This document shows positions 42,001-50,389 of a stretch of 64,000 nt of DNA, piece by piece. The notes under the pieces are model-generated. The model worked only from the letters and a program-made list of their open reading frames with translations, had not been told where the DNA came from and did no database searches. The stretch is from Pseudozobellia thermophila (GTDB lineage Bacteria; Bacteroidota; Bacteroidia; Flavobacteriales; Flavobacteriaceae). The position numbers were made by a program, and so were the translations under genes. Each line of letters starts with the position of its first letter. Positions within the stretch are counted from its first letter, which is position 1. The stretch lies in assembly GCF_900141855.1 (NCBI RefSeq), contig NZ_FQYU01000001.1, forward strand, positions 31,402 through 95,401, in the 5' to 3' direction.

Positions 42001-42006
42001 TTCCCA

Positions 42007-42333
42007 ATGGAACGCATTCATTCATCACGGTACTATACCTTTTATCAATCCGATACGGAAAGGTGTTTCTACATCGATTTTGGCCACAAGCTGGTGCGTT
42101 TCACGTTTTGCGAGCTGCTTTCCCTACGTCAGAAGGTATGGGCCATCGATATCGAATCCCATTTTGACGACGAGGTCAATCCGCACGGTCTCGAAATTTT
42201 GTCGCTCTGCAACAAAGAGCACCTTTTTATCTTGAATACCCTAGAGGTACTTGACCTCAAAGACTTGCTTACCGGGGCCTTTTTTATGCTCGACATAGCC
42301 GCCCAGCACCCTGTGCTTGCATCCAAGGCCTAG
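42007..42333 (+). CDS. Conserved hypothetical protein, 108 residues
   Basis: A 108-residue soluble protein that I do not recognise. It has no signal peptide or membrane segment. It begins MERIHSSRYYTFYQ and contains two Cys in the first half (RCFYIDF and RFTFCELLSL), an acidic EIL/ILNTLEVLDLKDLL helix region, and a hydrophobic C-terminal stretch. The frame follows a strong promoter and matches neighbour codon use, which supports a real gene. The start at 42007 is chosen over a codon 9 bases upstream because that one lies inside the -7 box. Confidence 0.7.
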   Translation: MERIHSSRYYTFYQSDTERCFYIDFGHKLVRFTFCELLSLRQKVWAIDIESHFDDEVNPHGLEILSLCNKEHLFILNTLEVLDLKDLLTGAFFMLDIAAQHPVLASKA

Positions 42334-42441
42334 TCTCCCCCTATTTTTAATCAATCTAAAATCAGTTATAAATAGGGCCTGACCCTAGCGCCGCACACGC
42401 TTTTGTAATAACTTTACGTTAAGTTAAGTAAAGAAAGGACA

Positions 42442-42954
42442 ATGAAAGATATAGCGAGACAACAGATGAGCATCAAGGTAGAGAGCATGGATATGCTCAA
42501 CGCCCAAATACAAATGGAAGGCAAGGCTTCCGCCTCCTATTTGGCCATGGCCTCTTGGTGCGACCAACGGGGCTATGCCCGAAGTGCGGACCTTTTGTAC
42601 CGGCAGTCGGCCGAGGAAAGGGAACACATGATGAAAATATTCAAGTTCGTCAACGATTGCGGAGGCAACGCCCTATCGCCCGAAATAAAGAACATCAACC
42701 ACGATTTTTCATCACTGGAGGAAGTTTTTGAAACGGCCTTAAGCCAAGAGATCGAGGTCACCAAATCGATCAACAACATAGTCGCCACCGCAAGGAAAAA
42801 CAACGACTTTGGCGTCGAGAACTTTTTGCAGTGGTTCGTTACCGAACAATTGGAAGAGGAAAAAACCATGCGTGACATCCTCGATCTATTTGACCTTATG
42901 GGCCGCGACGGTATCGCCTTGAAACTGATAGACGAACGCATACCTGCCAAATAA
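42442..42954 (+). CDS. ftnA: Ferritin
   Basis: A 170-residue iron-storage protein that forms a 24-subunit shell. Di-iron ligands of the ferroxidase site are seen in the expected places: Glu in QMEGKASASYLAMA, the ExxH in SAEEREHMMK, and Glu in the later VTEQLEEEKTMRD. The motif SYLAMASWCDQRGY is typical of prokaryotic ferritin. A slightly shorter start (MSIKVES) eight residues in is possible. Monocistronic; a strong terminator follows. Confidence 0.92.
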   Translation: MKDIARQQMSIKVESMDMLNAQIQMEGKASASYLAMASWCDQRGYARSADLLYRQSAEEREHMMKIFKFVNDCGGNALSPEIKNINHDFSSLEEVFETALSQEIEVTKSINNIVATARKNNDFGVENFLQWFVTEQLEEEKTMRDILDLFDLMGRDGIALKLIDERIPAK

Positions 42955-42980
42955 ACCGAAAGCACACGAACCCAAACAAA

Positions 42981-43012
42981 AAAAGCTGTCTATGCATTTA
43001 TAGACAGCTTTT
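42981..43012. terminator. Bidirectional terminator between ferritin and zinc peptidase genes
   Basis: A 13-base stem (AAAAGCTGTCTAT at 42981-42993 with its complement at 43000-43012) and a 6-base loop, with A-runs before and T-runs after. It serves both convergent genes. Confidence 0.9.
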
Positions 43013-43038
43013 TTTATAAGGTACTTTTTCTTCAAGCA

Positions 43039-43734
43039 CTAATCCCTTCCACCGAGGACCTGAAGTCCCCAATAGACCAAGGTGGCCAAGGAACCGATCG
43101 CCGCTACCAAATACGTACGGGCCGCCCATTTTAAGGCATCCTCGGAGCCCTTGTATTCTTCGGGGGTTACAATGTTCTTTGCCTTCAACCAGGCCAAGGC
43201 ACGGCTACTGGCGTCATATTCCACGGGCAAGGTGATAAAACTGAACAAAGTCGCCATACCCATCATTACCAATCCGGCAACGGCCACCCAATATCCGAGT
43301 CCGACCCCTGCGGCGGCACCCAACATCAGGCCACCGAACACCACCCACATGGAAAGACTTGAGGTAACGCTCACCACGGGCACCAGCTTCGACCGCAGGG
43401 TCAGCCATTCATAGGCCTGAGCGTGCTGTACCGCATGGCCACATTCATGAGCCGCCACCGCGGCAGCGGATGCATTGCGTTGGTTGTAAACACCCTCGCT
43501 CAGGTTTACCGTTTTATTGGCAGGATTATAATGGTCGGTCAACATTCCGGGGGTAGAGATTACCTTGACATCGTGTATGCCATGGTCGGCCAACATTTTT
43601 TCGGCAATCTCGGCACCGCTCATCCCGTTGCGCAAATGCACCTTTGAATAATACTTGAACTTGCTTTTTAACTTGCTGCTCACTAGCCAGCTGATCAAGG
43701 CTATACCACCTATCAATATATAATAACCCATCAT
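43039..43734 (-). CDS. Membrane zinc metallopeptidase (YugP-like)
   Basis: A 231-residue inner-membrane peptidase of the YugP family. One membrane segment at the N-terminus and at least three in the second half surround a cytoplasmic or periplasmic zinc site, AAHECGHAVQHA (HExxH near residue 92). The downstream YDASSRALAWL holds a possible third ligand region, as in other members. The role is unknown; involvement in membrane protein quality control is commonly supposed. The second Met (residue 2) could also start it. Confidence 0.87.
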   Translation of the reverse strand: MMGYYILIGGIALISWLVSSKLKSKFKYYSKVHLRNGMSGAEIAEKMLADHGIHDVKVISTPGMLTDHYNPANKTVNLSEGVYNQRNASAAAVAAHECGHAVQHAQAYEWLTLRSKLVPVVSVTSSLSMWVVFGGLMLGAAAGVGLGYWVAVAGLVMMGMATLFSFITLPVEYDASSRALAWLKAKNIVTPEEYKGSEDALKWAARTYLVAAIGSLATLVYWGLQVLGGRD

Positions 43735-43811
43735 AATGTATCGAATTTAAATTAGCCTTAAAGATACTAAGTTTCCCATATTAAAAGGAAATGTAACCTT
43801 TGGAAAGCAAA

Positions 43812-43836
43812 AACCCCGCCAGAATACGACGGGGCA
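43812..43836 (-). terminator. Terminator of ald
   Basis: On the minus strand CCCCG and CGGGG arms around a 10-base loop are followed by TTTTTG, 22 bases after the ald stop codon. Confidence 0.75.
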
Positions 43837-43857
43837 TTTTCAACTGACAAAATGTAC

Positions 43858-44958
43858 TTACGCAGTGGCCCCGGCCCAATCAAAAGCCTCTACGATTTCC
43901 TTGTAAACCACCTGCCCGTCGGTTATGTTCAGGCCCTTTTGCAGCGAGGTATCCGATTCACAGGCCTTTTCCCATCCCAAATTGGCCAATTTCAGCACAT
44001 AGGGTAGGGTAACGTTGGTCAGCGCCATAGTGGAAGTGTAGGGCACCGCGCCTGGCATATTGGCCACCGTATAGTGCACCACATCGTCGACAATATAGAC
44101 GGGGTCTTCATGCGTGGTAGGCCGGGTCGTCTCGACACACCCGCCCTGGTCTACGGCCACGTCGACGATTACCGTGCCCGGTCGCATTTCCTTCAGCATA
44201 TCGCGGGTGATCAGATTGGGGGCCTTTGCCCCTTTCAGCAAAACGCCCCCTACGATCAAATCGTGTGTTTTTATGTGTTTGCGGATGTTGAACTCGTTCG
44301 AAAACTCGGTAACCACGTGCGGTGGCATTACGTCGTTGACATAGCGCAAACGCTTCATATTGATATCGAGAATGGTAACATGGGCGCCCAGACCCGCTGC
44401 CATTTTTGCAGCCTGGATACCTACGACCCCGGCCCCGAGCACCAGGACCCTGCCCGGCGCAACACCCGGAACGCCTCCTAAAAGCACCCCCCTGCCCTTT
44501 ACGGGCTTTTCGAGGTACTTGGCCCCCTGTTGAATGGCCATACGGCCGGCAACTTCGGACATAGGGGTCAACAGGGGCAGGGTACCGTCTTCATCTTCCA
44601 CCGTTTCATAGGCAATACAGGTAGCGCCACTTTTGATCATGGCCTTGGTGAGGGCCTCACTAGAGGCAAAATGAAAATAGGTAAACAGTATTTGGCCCTT
44701 TTGGACCATTTCGTACTCCTGCTCAACGGGCTCCTTGACCTTTACGATCATTTCACTAATGGCATAGACCTGACCGATCGTATCCAAGATGATAGCGCCC
44801 GCCTTTTTGTAGTCCTTATCAAAAAAACCGCTGCCCTCACCTGCCGTTGACTGCACGTAAACACTATGCCCGTTCTTAACCAGTTCGTAAACCCCGGCGG
44901 GGGTCATGCCCACCCGGCTTTCGTTGTTCTTGATTTCTTTAGGTACACCTATTTTCAT
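43858..44958 (-). CDS. ald: Alanine dehydrogenase
   Basis: A 366-residue NAD-dependent enzyme interconverting alanine and pyruvate plus ammonia. Seen are the N-terminal GVPKEIKNNESRVGMTPAG (pyruvate-binding Arg and Lys), the proton donor His in FTYFHFAS, the NAD fold VLGAGVVGIQAAK near residue 172, and the signature DVAVDQGGCVETTRP. Length matches hexameric Ald. An inverted repeat that could be an operator lies 5 bases before its start. A rho-independent terminator follows. Confidence 0.95.
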   Translation of the reverse strand: MKIGVPKEIKNNESRVGMTPAGVYELVKNGHSVYVQSTAGEGSGFFDKDYKKAGAIILDTIGQVYAISEMIVKVKEPVEQEYEMVQKGQILFTYFHFASSEALTKAMIKSGATCIAYETVEDEDGTLPLLTPMSEVAGRMAIQQGAKYLEKPVKGRGVLLGGVPGVAPGRVLVLGAGVVGIQAAKMAAGLGAHVTILDINMKRLRYVNDVMPPHVVTEFSNEFNIRKHIKTHDLIVGGVLLKGAKAPNLITRDMLKEMRPGTVIVDVAVDQGGCVETTRPTTHEDPVYIVDDVVHYTVANMPGAVPYTSTMALTNVTLPYVLKLANLGWEKACESDTSLQKGLNITDGQVVYKEIVEAFDWAGATA

Positions 44959-44963
44959 CTAAA

Positions 44964-44980
44964 GCAAATTTTAAATTTGC
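44964..44980. promoter_or_regulatory. Perfect inverted repeat just before ald
   Basis: GCAAATTT (44964-44971) and AAATTTGC (44973-44980) around one base, 5 bases upstream of the ald start codon and overlapping a TTTG-containing promoter-like stretch on the minus strand. A regulator site is likely. The Lrp-type regulator 3 kb away is one candidate. Confidence 0.45.
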
Positions 44981-45068
44981 CTTAAAATTCCGACAAATTG
45001 ATGGTTTATTAAAATTAAAGGAGCAAAAAGTAAGGGGTATCAACCCATAAATAACAATATAAAAAGAA

Positions 45069-45093
45069 ACACCCCTTAAAATAAAGGGGTGTT
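45069..45093 (-). terminator. Terminator of leuS
   Basis: A 10-base perfect stem AACACCCCTT / AAGGGGTGTT with a 5-base loop, followed on the minus strand by TTCTTTTTAT, 30 bases after the leuS stop. Confidence 0.85.
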
Positions 45094-45122
45094 CATTAAA
45101 AATCATTTCTATTACAAAAAAC

Positions 45123-48100
45123 CTACCCCACAATATTTACGATCTTGCCGGGCACCACAATTACCTTTTTGGGCGTTCTGCCCTGTAATTGTTCTTGGGT
45201 CTTTATGTGGGCCATTACCCTGGCCTCGATCTCATCCTTGCTCAGGTCTAAGGGCATTTCGAGCTTAAAACGCATCTTGCCGTTAAAGGAAATAGGGTAT
45301 TCCTTACTGCTTTCGACCAGGTATTTTTCCTCGAATTTCGGAAACGGCGCCTCTGAAATCGATTCGGTATGGCCCAGCTTTTCCCAAAGCTCTTCGGCGA
45401 TATGCGGGGCATAGGGCGATACCAAGATCGCCAAGGGCTCTAAAATGGCCCTATTGGTACACTTTTGGGCACCTAGCTCGTTTACGCAGATCATAAAGGT
45501 AGAAACGGTGGTGTTGAAGCTAAAGTTCTCGATGTCTTCCTCGACCTTCTTTATGGTCTTGTGCAAGGTTTTCCACGATTCCTTCGAGGGCTCGGCATCG
45601 CTTACCTCAAAAGCCCCCCCTGCACCCGAATGGTACAGGCGCCACAGTTTTTTCAAGAAGCCGTGCACCCCGGTAATGCCCGCGGTGTTCCAGGGTTTGG
45701 ACTGCTCCAGGGGGCCCAGGAACATTTCGTACAAACGCAGGGAATCGGCCCCGTACTCCTCGCAAATGGCATCGGGATTGACCACGTTGTACTTCGACTT
45801 GGACATTTTTTCAACCTCGCGGCCAACAATGTATTTACCGTTTTGACAAATAAATTCTGCATCTCTATATTCAGGTCGCCATTTTTTAAATGCCTCAACA
45901 TCCAATTCATCGGAAGAATCAACTAAAGAAACATCTGCATGGAGCGCATCCCCAGAAAAAGAAATGCTGTATTTGTCTAAGTCAAAAAAATCCTTCTCTT
46001 CCTCCGGTATTAAATGCTCATACGATTTTATTCTCTCCAAAACCAAATCTGCTTCAATCAGTTGCTTTACCTGTTCTTCCGGCATCCCATTGCTTCTCTT
46101 CCACTTTTTATACTCATGAAAAGAGAAAAAACACTTTGGAATAAAAATCTGATTTTTCTTTAGTTGAACGGTCTTAACCATTGATTTTCTTGTCAACTCA
46201 TATAAATCATCCGCCTTGGATAAATCCTCTCCGAGCAACTTTTGGGATACCGTTATTTTGGAATGCATTCTATAAACAAAAGCACTCGTCCCCGTGATCA
46301 TCCCCTGGTTGATCAGCTTTTTGGCAAACTCGTCTTTGGGCACTAGGCCCTTGTCGAACATAAACTTCTGCCAGAACCGACTGTAGAGCAAATGCCCCGT
46401 GGCGTGCTCGCTACCGCCAATGTACAGGTCCACATCCTGCCAATAATCAATGGCCTCCTTGGAGAAGATCGCCTCCTCGTTGTGCGGGTCCATGTACCTA
46501 TTAAAGTATTGGGAGCTTCCCGCCCAGCCCGGCATGGTATTGAGGTCTAAGGGGAACACGGTCTTGTGATCGATCTTGTCGTTGGCCACCACTTGCTTGC
46601 CCTCGGTGTCCCAGGCCCATTCGGTGGCATTGCCCAATGGGGGTTCGCCCGTTTCGGTAGGCAGGTACTTATCGACCTCGGGCAGGGTGATCGGCAAGTA
46701 CTCTTCCTCGATCATGTGCGGCAGGCCGTCGGCATCGTAATACACGGGAAAGGGTTCGCCCCAATAGCGCTGCCTGCTAAAAACGGCATCGCGCAGGCGG
46801 TAGTTGACCTTGCCCTGGCCCTGGCCCAGCTTTTCGAGCTCGGCGATCACCTTTTTGGTGGCCTCCTTGTACGATAGCCCATTCAGGAAGTCGGAATTGG
46901 CAATGACCGTATTTTCCTTATCGGCGAAGGCTTCCTCGGAGATATCGACCCCCTCAAAAATATTGGGGATGGGAATATTGAAATGTTTCGCGAAATCGTG
47001 ATCGCGTTGGTCCCCGCAGGGCACCGACATCACGGCTCCCGTTCCATAGCCGGCCAAAACGTAGTCGCCGATCCAAACGGGAATGGCTTCCTTGGTAAAG
47101 GGATGCTCGGCATAGGCTCCGGTAAAAGCGCCCGAAATGGTCTTTACATCGGCCATACGCTCCCGTTCCGAACGTTTGGCGGTCGCTTCGACATAGGCCT
47201 CGACCTCGGCCCTTTGGGCTTCGGTCGTAATCTGTTGCACCAGTTCGTGTTCCGGGGCCAGTGTCATAAAGCTCACCCCGAAAATGGTATCGGGCCGGGT
47301 GGTGAACACCGAGATCTCGTGCTCCGAATCCTTGAGCTTAAAGGTGACCTGGGCACCGACGCTGCGGCCGATCCAGTTGGTCTGCGAATCCTTGAGCGGC
47401 TGTGGCCAATCGACCTTCTGCAGTCCGTCGAGCAAGCGCTGGGCATAGGCCGTTATGCGCATGCTCCACTGGGTCATTTTTTTACGCACCACTGGATGCC
47501 CCCCGCGTTCGGAGACCCCGTTTACGATCTCGTCGTTGGCCAATACGGTCTTTAGGGCCGGACACCAGTTCACCTCGCTTTCCGCCAAATAGGTAAGGCG
47601 GTATTTTAACAACATTTCCTGTTTTTCCCTTTCCGAAAAGGCCTTCCACTCCCCCGCCGAAAACTGCGGTGTATCCTCGTCGCAAACCGCCTCTACCGTA
47701 GCGTTGCCCTCCTTTTCAAAAACAGCGATCAAACTTTCGATGTCCTCTGCCCTATCGGTAGCCTTGTTGTACCACGAATTGAACAGCTGGATAAAGATCC
47801 ACTGCGTCCACTTGTAATACTTGGGATCGGAGGTGCGTACCTCACGGCTCCAATCGAAGGAAAAGCCCATACGGTCGAGCTGCTTTCTGTAGCCCTCGAT
47901 CTTGTTGCCCTCCTTGTCGACACCGCCTTCAATGTTTACCCGGGTGGTATCGGCCGGATGCTGCCCCGTTTGAATGGCGTACTGCTCCGCGGGCAGCCCG
48001 AACGAATCGTAGCCCATGGGGTGCAACACGTTAAAGCCCTTGTGCCTTTTGTAGCGCGCATAGATGTCGCTGGCGATATATCCCAGCGGATGCCCCACAT

Positions 48101-48242
48101 GCAATCCGGCCCCCGAAGGGTAGGGAAACATGTCGAGCACATAGAACTTCTCCTTTTCAGAATCGTTCTCCGCTTTAAAGGTTTGGTTCTTGGCCCAATA
48201 TTCTTGCCATTTCTTCTCTATACTGTTGAAATCGTAGTGCAT
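45123..48242 (-). CDS. leuS: Leucyl-tRNA synthetase with an extra insertion
   Basis: A 1039-residue class I synthetase. HIGH is HVGHPLGY near residue 48; the editing domain lies about 230-430 (TTRPDTIFGVSFM, GTGAVMSVPCGDQRDHDFA); KMSKS near residue 811 is KMSKSKYNVVNP; a C-terminal anticodon and tRNA-binding part ends with TPKKVIVVPGKIVNIVG. Flavobacterial enzymes are usually about 920-950 residues. The excess lies between FVYR (about residue 658) and HADVSLVDSSDELD (about 766), where the leucine-specific domain sits. That stretch (45950-46268) is charged, helical and visibly more AT-rich than the rest. All catalytic motifs are intact. Confidence 0.95.
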   Translation of the reverse strand: MHYDFNSIEKKWQEYWAKNQTFKAENDSEKEKFYVLDMFPYPSGAGLHVGHPLGYIASDIYARYKRHKGFNVLHPMGYDSFGLPAEQYAIQTGQHPADTTRVNIEGGVDKEGNKIEGYRKQLDRMGFSFDWSREVRTSDPKYYKWTQWIFIQLFNSWYNKATDRAEDIESLIAVFEKEGNATVEAVCDEDTPQFSAGEWKAFSEREKQEMLLKYRLTYLAESEVNWCPALKTVLANDEIVNGVSERGGHPVVRKKMTQWSMRITAYAQRLLDGLQKVDWPQPLKDSQTNWIGRSVGAQVTFKLKDSEHEISVFTTRPDTIFGVSFMTLAPEHELVQQITTEAQRAEVEAYVEATAKRSERERMADVKTISGAFTGAYAEHPFTKEAIPVWIGDYVLAGYGTGAVMSVPCGDQRDHDFAKHFNIPIPNIFEGVDISEEAFADKENTVIANSDFLNGLSYKEATKKVIAELEKLGQGQGKVNYRLRDAVFSRQRYWGEPFPVYYDADGLPHMIEEEYLPITLPEVDKYLPTETGEPPLGNATEWAWDTEGKQVVANDKIDHKTVFPLDLNTMPGWAGSSQYFNRYMDPHNEEAIFSKEAIDYWQDVDLYIGGSEHATGHLLYSRFWQKFMFDKGLVPKDEFAKKLINQGMITGTSAFVYRMHSKITVSQKLLGEDLSKADDLYELTRKSMVKTVQLKKNQIFIPKCFFSFHEYKKWKRSNGMPEEQVKQLIEADLVLERIKSYEHLIPEEEKDFFDLDKYSISFSGDALHADVSLVDSSDELDVEAFKKWRPEYRDAEFICQNGKYIVGREVEKMSKSKYNVVNPDAICEEYGADSLRLYEMFLGPLEQSKPWNTAGITGVHGFLKKLWRLYHSGAGGAFEVSDAEPSKESWKTLHKTIKKVEEDIENFSFNTTVSTFMICVNELGAQKCTNRAILEPLAILVSPYAPHIAEELWEKLGHTESISEAPFPKFEEKYLVESSKEYPISFNGKMRFKLEMPLDLSKDEIEARVMAHIKTQEQLQGRTPKKVIVVPGKIVNIVG
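45950..46268 (-). other. AT-rich insertion within leuS (about 106 codons)
   Basis: Codons for about residues 659-765 of LeuRS. The insert begins MHSKITVSQKLL and contains EYKKWKRSNGMPEEQVKQL and the Asp/Glu-rich IPEEEKDFFDL. Base composition and codon choice shift at about 46270 and return to normal near 45840. The frame is open throughout. Confidence 0.7.
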
Positions 48243-48268
48243 CGGCTTTCCGTATTTTCTATGTCGCG

Positions 48269-48276
48269 CAAAAATA
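48269..48276 (-). promoter_or_regulatory. -7 promoter element of leuS
   Basis: TATTTTTG on the minus strand fits TAnnTTTG, 26 bases before the leuS start codon. Confidence 0.5.
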
Positions 48277-48322
48277 AGTTTATTCGATTTACTTTCCTAA
48301 ATTTACAGCCGTATAGGCGACT

Positions 48323-49201
48323 ATGGGAAAATCTTTCGAACAATATCAAAAACAGAAGTTAATATCGTCGTATTTTTCGGTGATGCTGAGCATTGCCTTG
48401 GTCTTGTTTTTACTGGGCATTTTGGGCCTTTTGGTCATCAACACCAAAAAAATGGCCGATCATTTTAAGGAACAGATCACCATTTCGGTATTTCTAAAGG
48501 ACGAGGCCAAGGAATCGGAAGTGGACCAACTTCAAAAAACATTGCTACAGGCCGAACACACCAAGGCGGCCATTTATGTTTCGAAGGAAGAGGCGGCCAA
48601 GCAGCACAGTGAGGAAATCGGTGAGGACTTCCAGGATTTTCTGGGCTACAACCCCCTCAAAAACTCAATAGACGTTCAATTGAAGGCCGCTTTCGTAACC
48701 CCCGAACAAATCGAGGAAATTGCGCAGAACCTTTCGGCCAAAACCTATGTCGAAGAGGTAAGCTACGACAAACCCTTGGTAGGGCTGCTGAGCGAAAACG
48801 TAAAGCGCATCAGCTTTTGGATATTGGTGGCCAGTGGCGTTTTTACCTTTATCGCCTTTTTGTTGATCAACAGTTCCATCCGGTTGTCGATCTACTCCAA
48901 ACGCTTTATTATCAAGACCATGCAAATGGTAGGGGCCACCAAGGGCTTTATACGCCGACCCTTTATTTGGACGAACGTCAAGCTGGGCATGCTCGGCGCC
49001 TTGATCGCCACGGCCGTACTGGCGGTGGTACTGTACTATCTCGACAAGAACTTTCCCGAGCTCGAACTCTTCGAAGACATCGAAATACTGGCTGTGCTTT
49101 TCGGGGCCATATTTATAACGGGCATTCTTATTTCGCTCGTTTGCACCTTTTTCGCCACACAGCGTTTTTTAAATTTACGCACCGATGAGCTCTATTATTA
49201 A
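48323..49201 (+). CDS. ftsX: Cell-division protein FtsX
   Basis: A 292-residue inner-membrane protein: an N-terminal segment (VMLSIALVLFLLGILGLLVI), a periplasmic domain of about 125 residues, and three C-terminal segments with the FtsX motif RFIIKTMQMVGATKGFIRRPF. With the ATPase FtsE (not in the window) it regulates cell-wall hydrolases at the division site. It heads a rightward cluster (ftsX, DUF3098, uppP, truB, TonB-like) that I recall as conserved in flavobacteria and that links division and wall-lipid recycling. Confidence 0.93.
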   Translation: MGKSFEQYQKQKLISSYFSVMLSIALVLFLLGILGLLVINTKKMADHFKEQITISVFLKDEAKESEVDQLQKTLLQAEHTKAAIYVSKEEAAKQHSEEIGEDFQDFLGYNPLKNSIDVQLKAAFVTPEQIEEIAQNLSAKTYVEEVSYDKPLVGLLSENVKRISFWILVASGVFTFIAFLLINSSIRLSIYSKRFIIKTMQMVGATKGFIRRPFIWTNVKLGMLGALIATAVLAVVLYYLDKNFPELELFEDIEILAVLFGAIFITGILISLVCTFFATQRFLNLRTDELYY

Positions 49202-49275
49202 GGCACAATCGCCCCCGGTTCGTGACCCGGCCGGTATGAATTACCGAATAGGCCGCCAACAAATAACTTTTTCGC

Positions 49276-49283
49276 TAAATTTG
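49276..49283 (+). promoter_or_regulatory. -7 element 4 bases before the DUF3098 ATG
   Basis: TAAATTTG fits TAnnTTTG and ends 4 bases before the ATG at 49288, suggesting a second, leaderless transcript within the ftsX cluster. Confidence 0.45.
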
Positions 49284-49287
49284 CACC

Positions 49288-49557
49288 ATGGGTAAAAAAC
49301 ATCAGAAACAGACCAAGCAACCTCAACAGCAAGAATTTATCTTTCAAAAGAAGAATTACACCTTTATGTTTATCGGTGTCGCGTTTATCGCCTTGGGCTT
49401 TATTCTGATGAGCGGTGGTGGCAGCGACGACCCCAACGTGTTCAACGACGCCATCTACAACTTTAGAAGAATACGCTTGGCGCCGACCTTGGTGTTGATC
49501 GGTTTGGGTATTGAGATCTATGCCATTATGTTGAATCCGCACAAGAAGAAAGATTAA
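49288..49557 (+). CDS. DUF3098 small membrane protein
   Basis: An 89-residue protein with a basic, Gln/Lys-rich N-terminus and two membrane segments (YTFMFIGVAFIALGFILMS and LAPTLVLIGLGIEIYAIML) separated by a conserved loop, SGGGSDDPNVFND, that marks DUF3098. The family occurs beside ftsX and uppP in Bacteroidota; its function is unknown. Its stop codon lies 1 base before the TTG start of uppP, which suggests coupled translation. Confidence 0.87.
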   Translation: MGKKHQKQTKQPQQQEFIFQKKNYTFMFIGVAFIALGFILMSGGGSDDPNVFNDAIYNFRRIRLAPTLVLIGLGIEIYAIMLNPHKKKD

Positions 49558-49558
49558 T

Positions 49559-50353
49559 TTGGATACTTTAGACGCCATCATTCTCGGAATCATTCAAGGA
49601 TTGACCGAATTTTTACCTGTATCATCGAGTGGACATTTAGAACTGGGGAAAGCCATTCTCGGAGACAACTCGGTGCCCGAAGAAAGCCTTCTTTTTACGG
49701 TCGTCCTCCATTTTGCCACGGCCCTGAGCACCTTGGTCGTCTTTAGAAAGGATGTCGGAGAAATTATAAAGGGTCTTTTCAGTTTTACCTGGAACGAAGA
49801 AATGCAGTTCTCGTTAAAGATCATCGTTTCGATGCTGCCCGCAGTGGGCATAGGCCTGTTCTTTGAAGAACAGCTCGAGGCCTTTTTTGGGGGCAATGTA
49901 AAATTTGTCGGCTTTATGCTATTGATTACGGCCGGCCTGCTGTATATGGCCGACAAGGCCAAGGACACCGATAGAAAGGTAAGTTTCGGCAATGCCCTCA
50001 TTATCGGGGTCTCGCAGGCAATAGCCATGTTGCCGGGCATTTCGAGGAGCGGGGCCACCATTTCCACATCGGTACTTTTGGGGGTAGACAAGACCAAGGC
50101 CGCCCGTTTTTCGTTTCTTATGGTCGTCCCCCTGATTTTCGGAAAAATAGCCAAAGACCTCATGGGCGGAGACCTGGCGTTCAGCGGACACAACGCGGTA
50201 GCCATGGGAGCCGGCTTCATTGCCGCCTTCGTGGCCGGCCTGGCCGCCTGTACCTGGATGATCCAATTGGTCAGAAAAAGCAAACTTTCTTATTTCGCCA
50301 TATACTGCCTTATCGTAGGCCTTATCGCCATAGCCTTTGGCCTTTTCGGATAA
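49559..50353 (+). CDS. uppP: Undecaprenyl-diphosphatase
   Basis: A 264-residue inner-membrane enzyme of the BacA type that removes a phosphate from undecaprenyl diphosphate so the carrier can be reused for wall and surface glycans; it also confers bacitracin resistance. Both active-site motifs are seen: GLTEFLPVSSSGHL near residue 14 and PGISRSGATIS near 160. The start codon is TTG, 1 base after the DUF3098 stop. No in-frame ATG precedes it, and a later start would cut the first motif. About seven to eight hydrophobic segments. Confidence 0.94.
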   Translation: MDTLDAIILGIIQGLTEFLPVSSSGHLELGKAILGDNSVPEESLLFTVVLHFATALSTLVVFRKDVGEIIKGLFSFTWNEEMQFSLKIIVSMLPAVGIGLFFEEQLEAFFGGNVKFVGFMLLITAGLLYMADKAKDTDRKVSFGNALIIGVSQAIAMLPGISRSGATISTSVLLGVDKTKAARFSFLMVVPLIFGKIAKDLMGGDLAFSGHNAVAMGAGFIAAFVAGLAACTWMIQLVRKSKLSYFAIYCLIVGLIAIAFGLFG

Positions 50354-50389
50354 GGTCTTTACAAGGCCCTAAAAACAAAGTAAAACGGA

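Noticed and set aside
44939..45133. 64-codon open frame between ald and leuS
   Set aside because: It runs across the leuS terminator and the ald start region and has no supporting signal.
45950..46268. Intein or group II intron in leuS
   Set aside because: The frame is continuous, no splice-junction residues (N-terminal Cys/Ser with C-terminal His-Asn) or reverse transcriptase are visible, and the size is too small.
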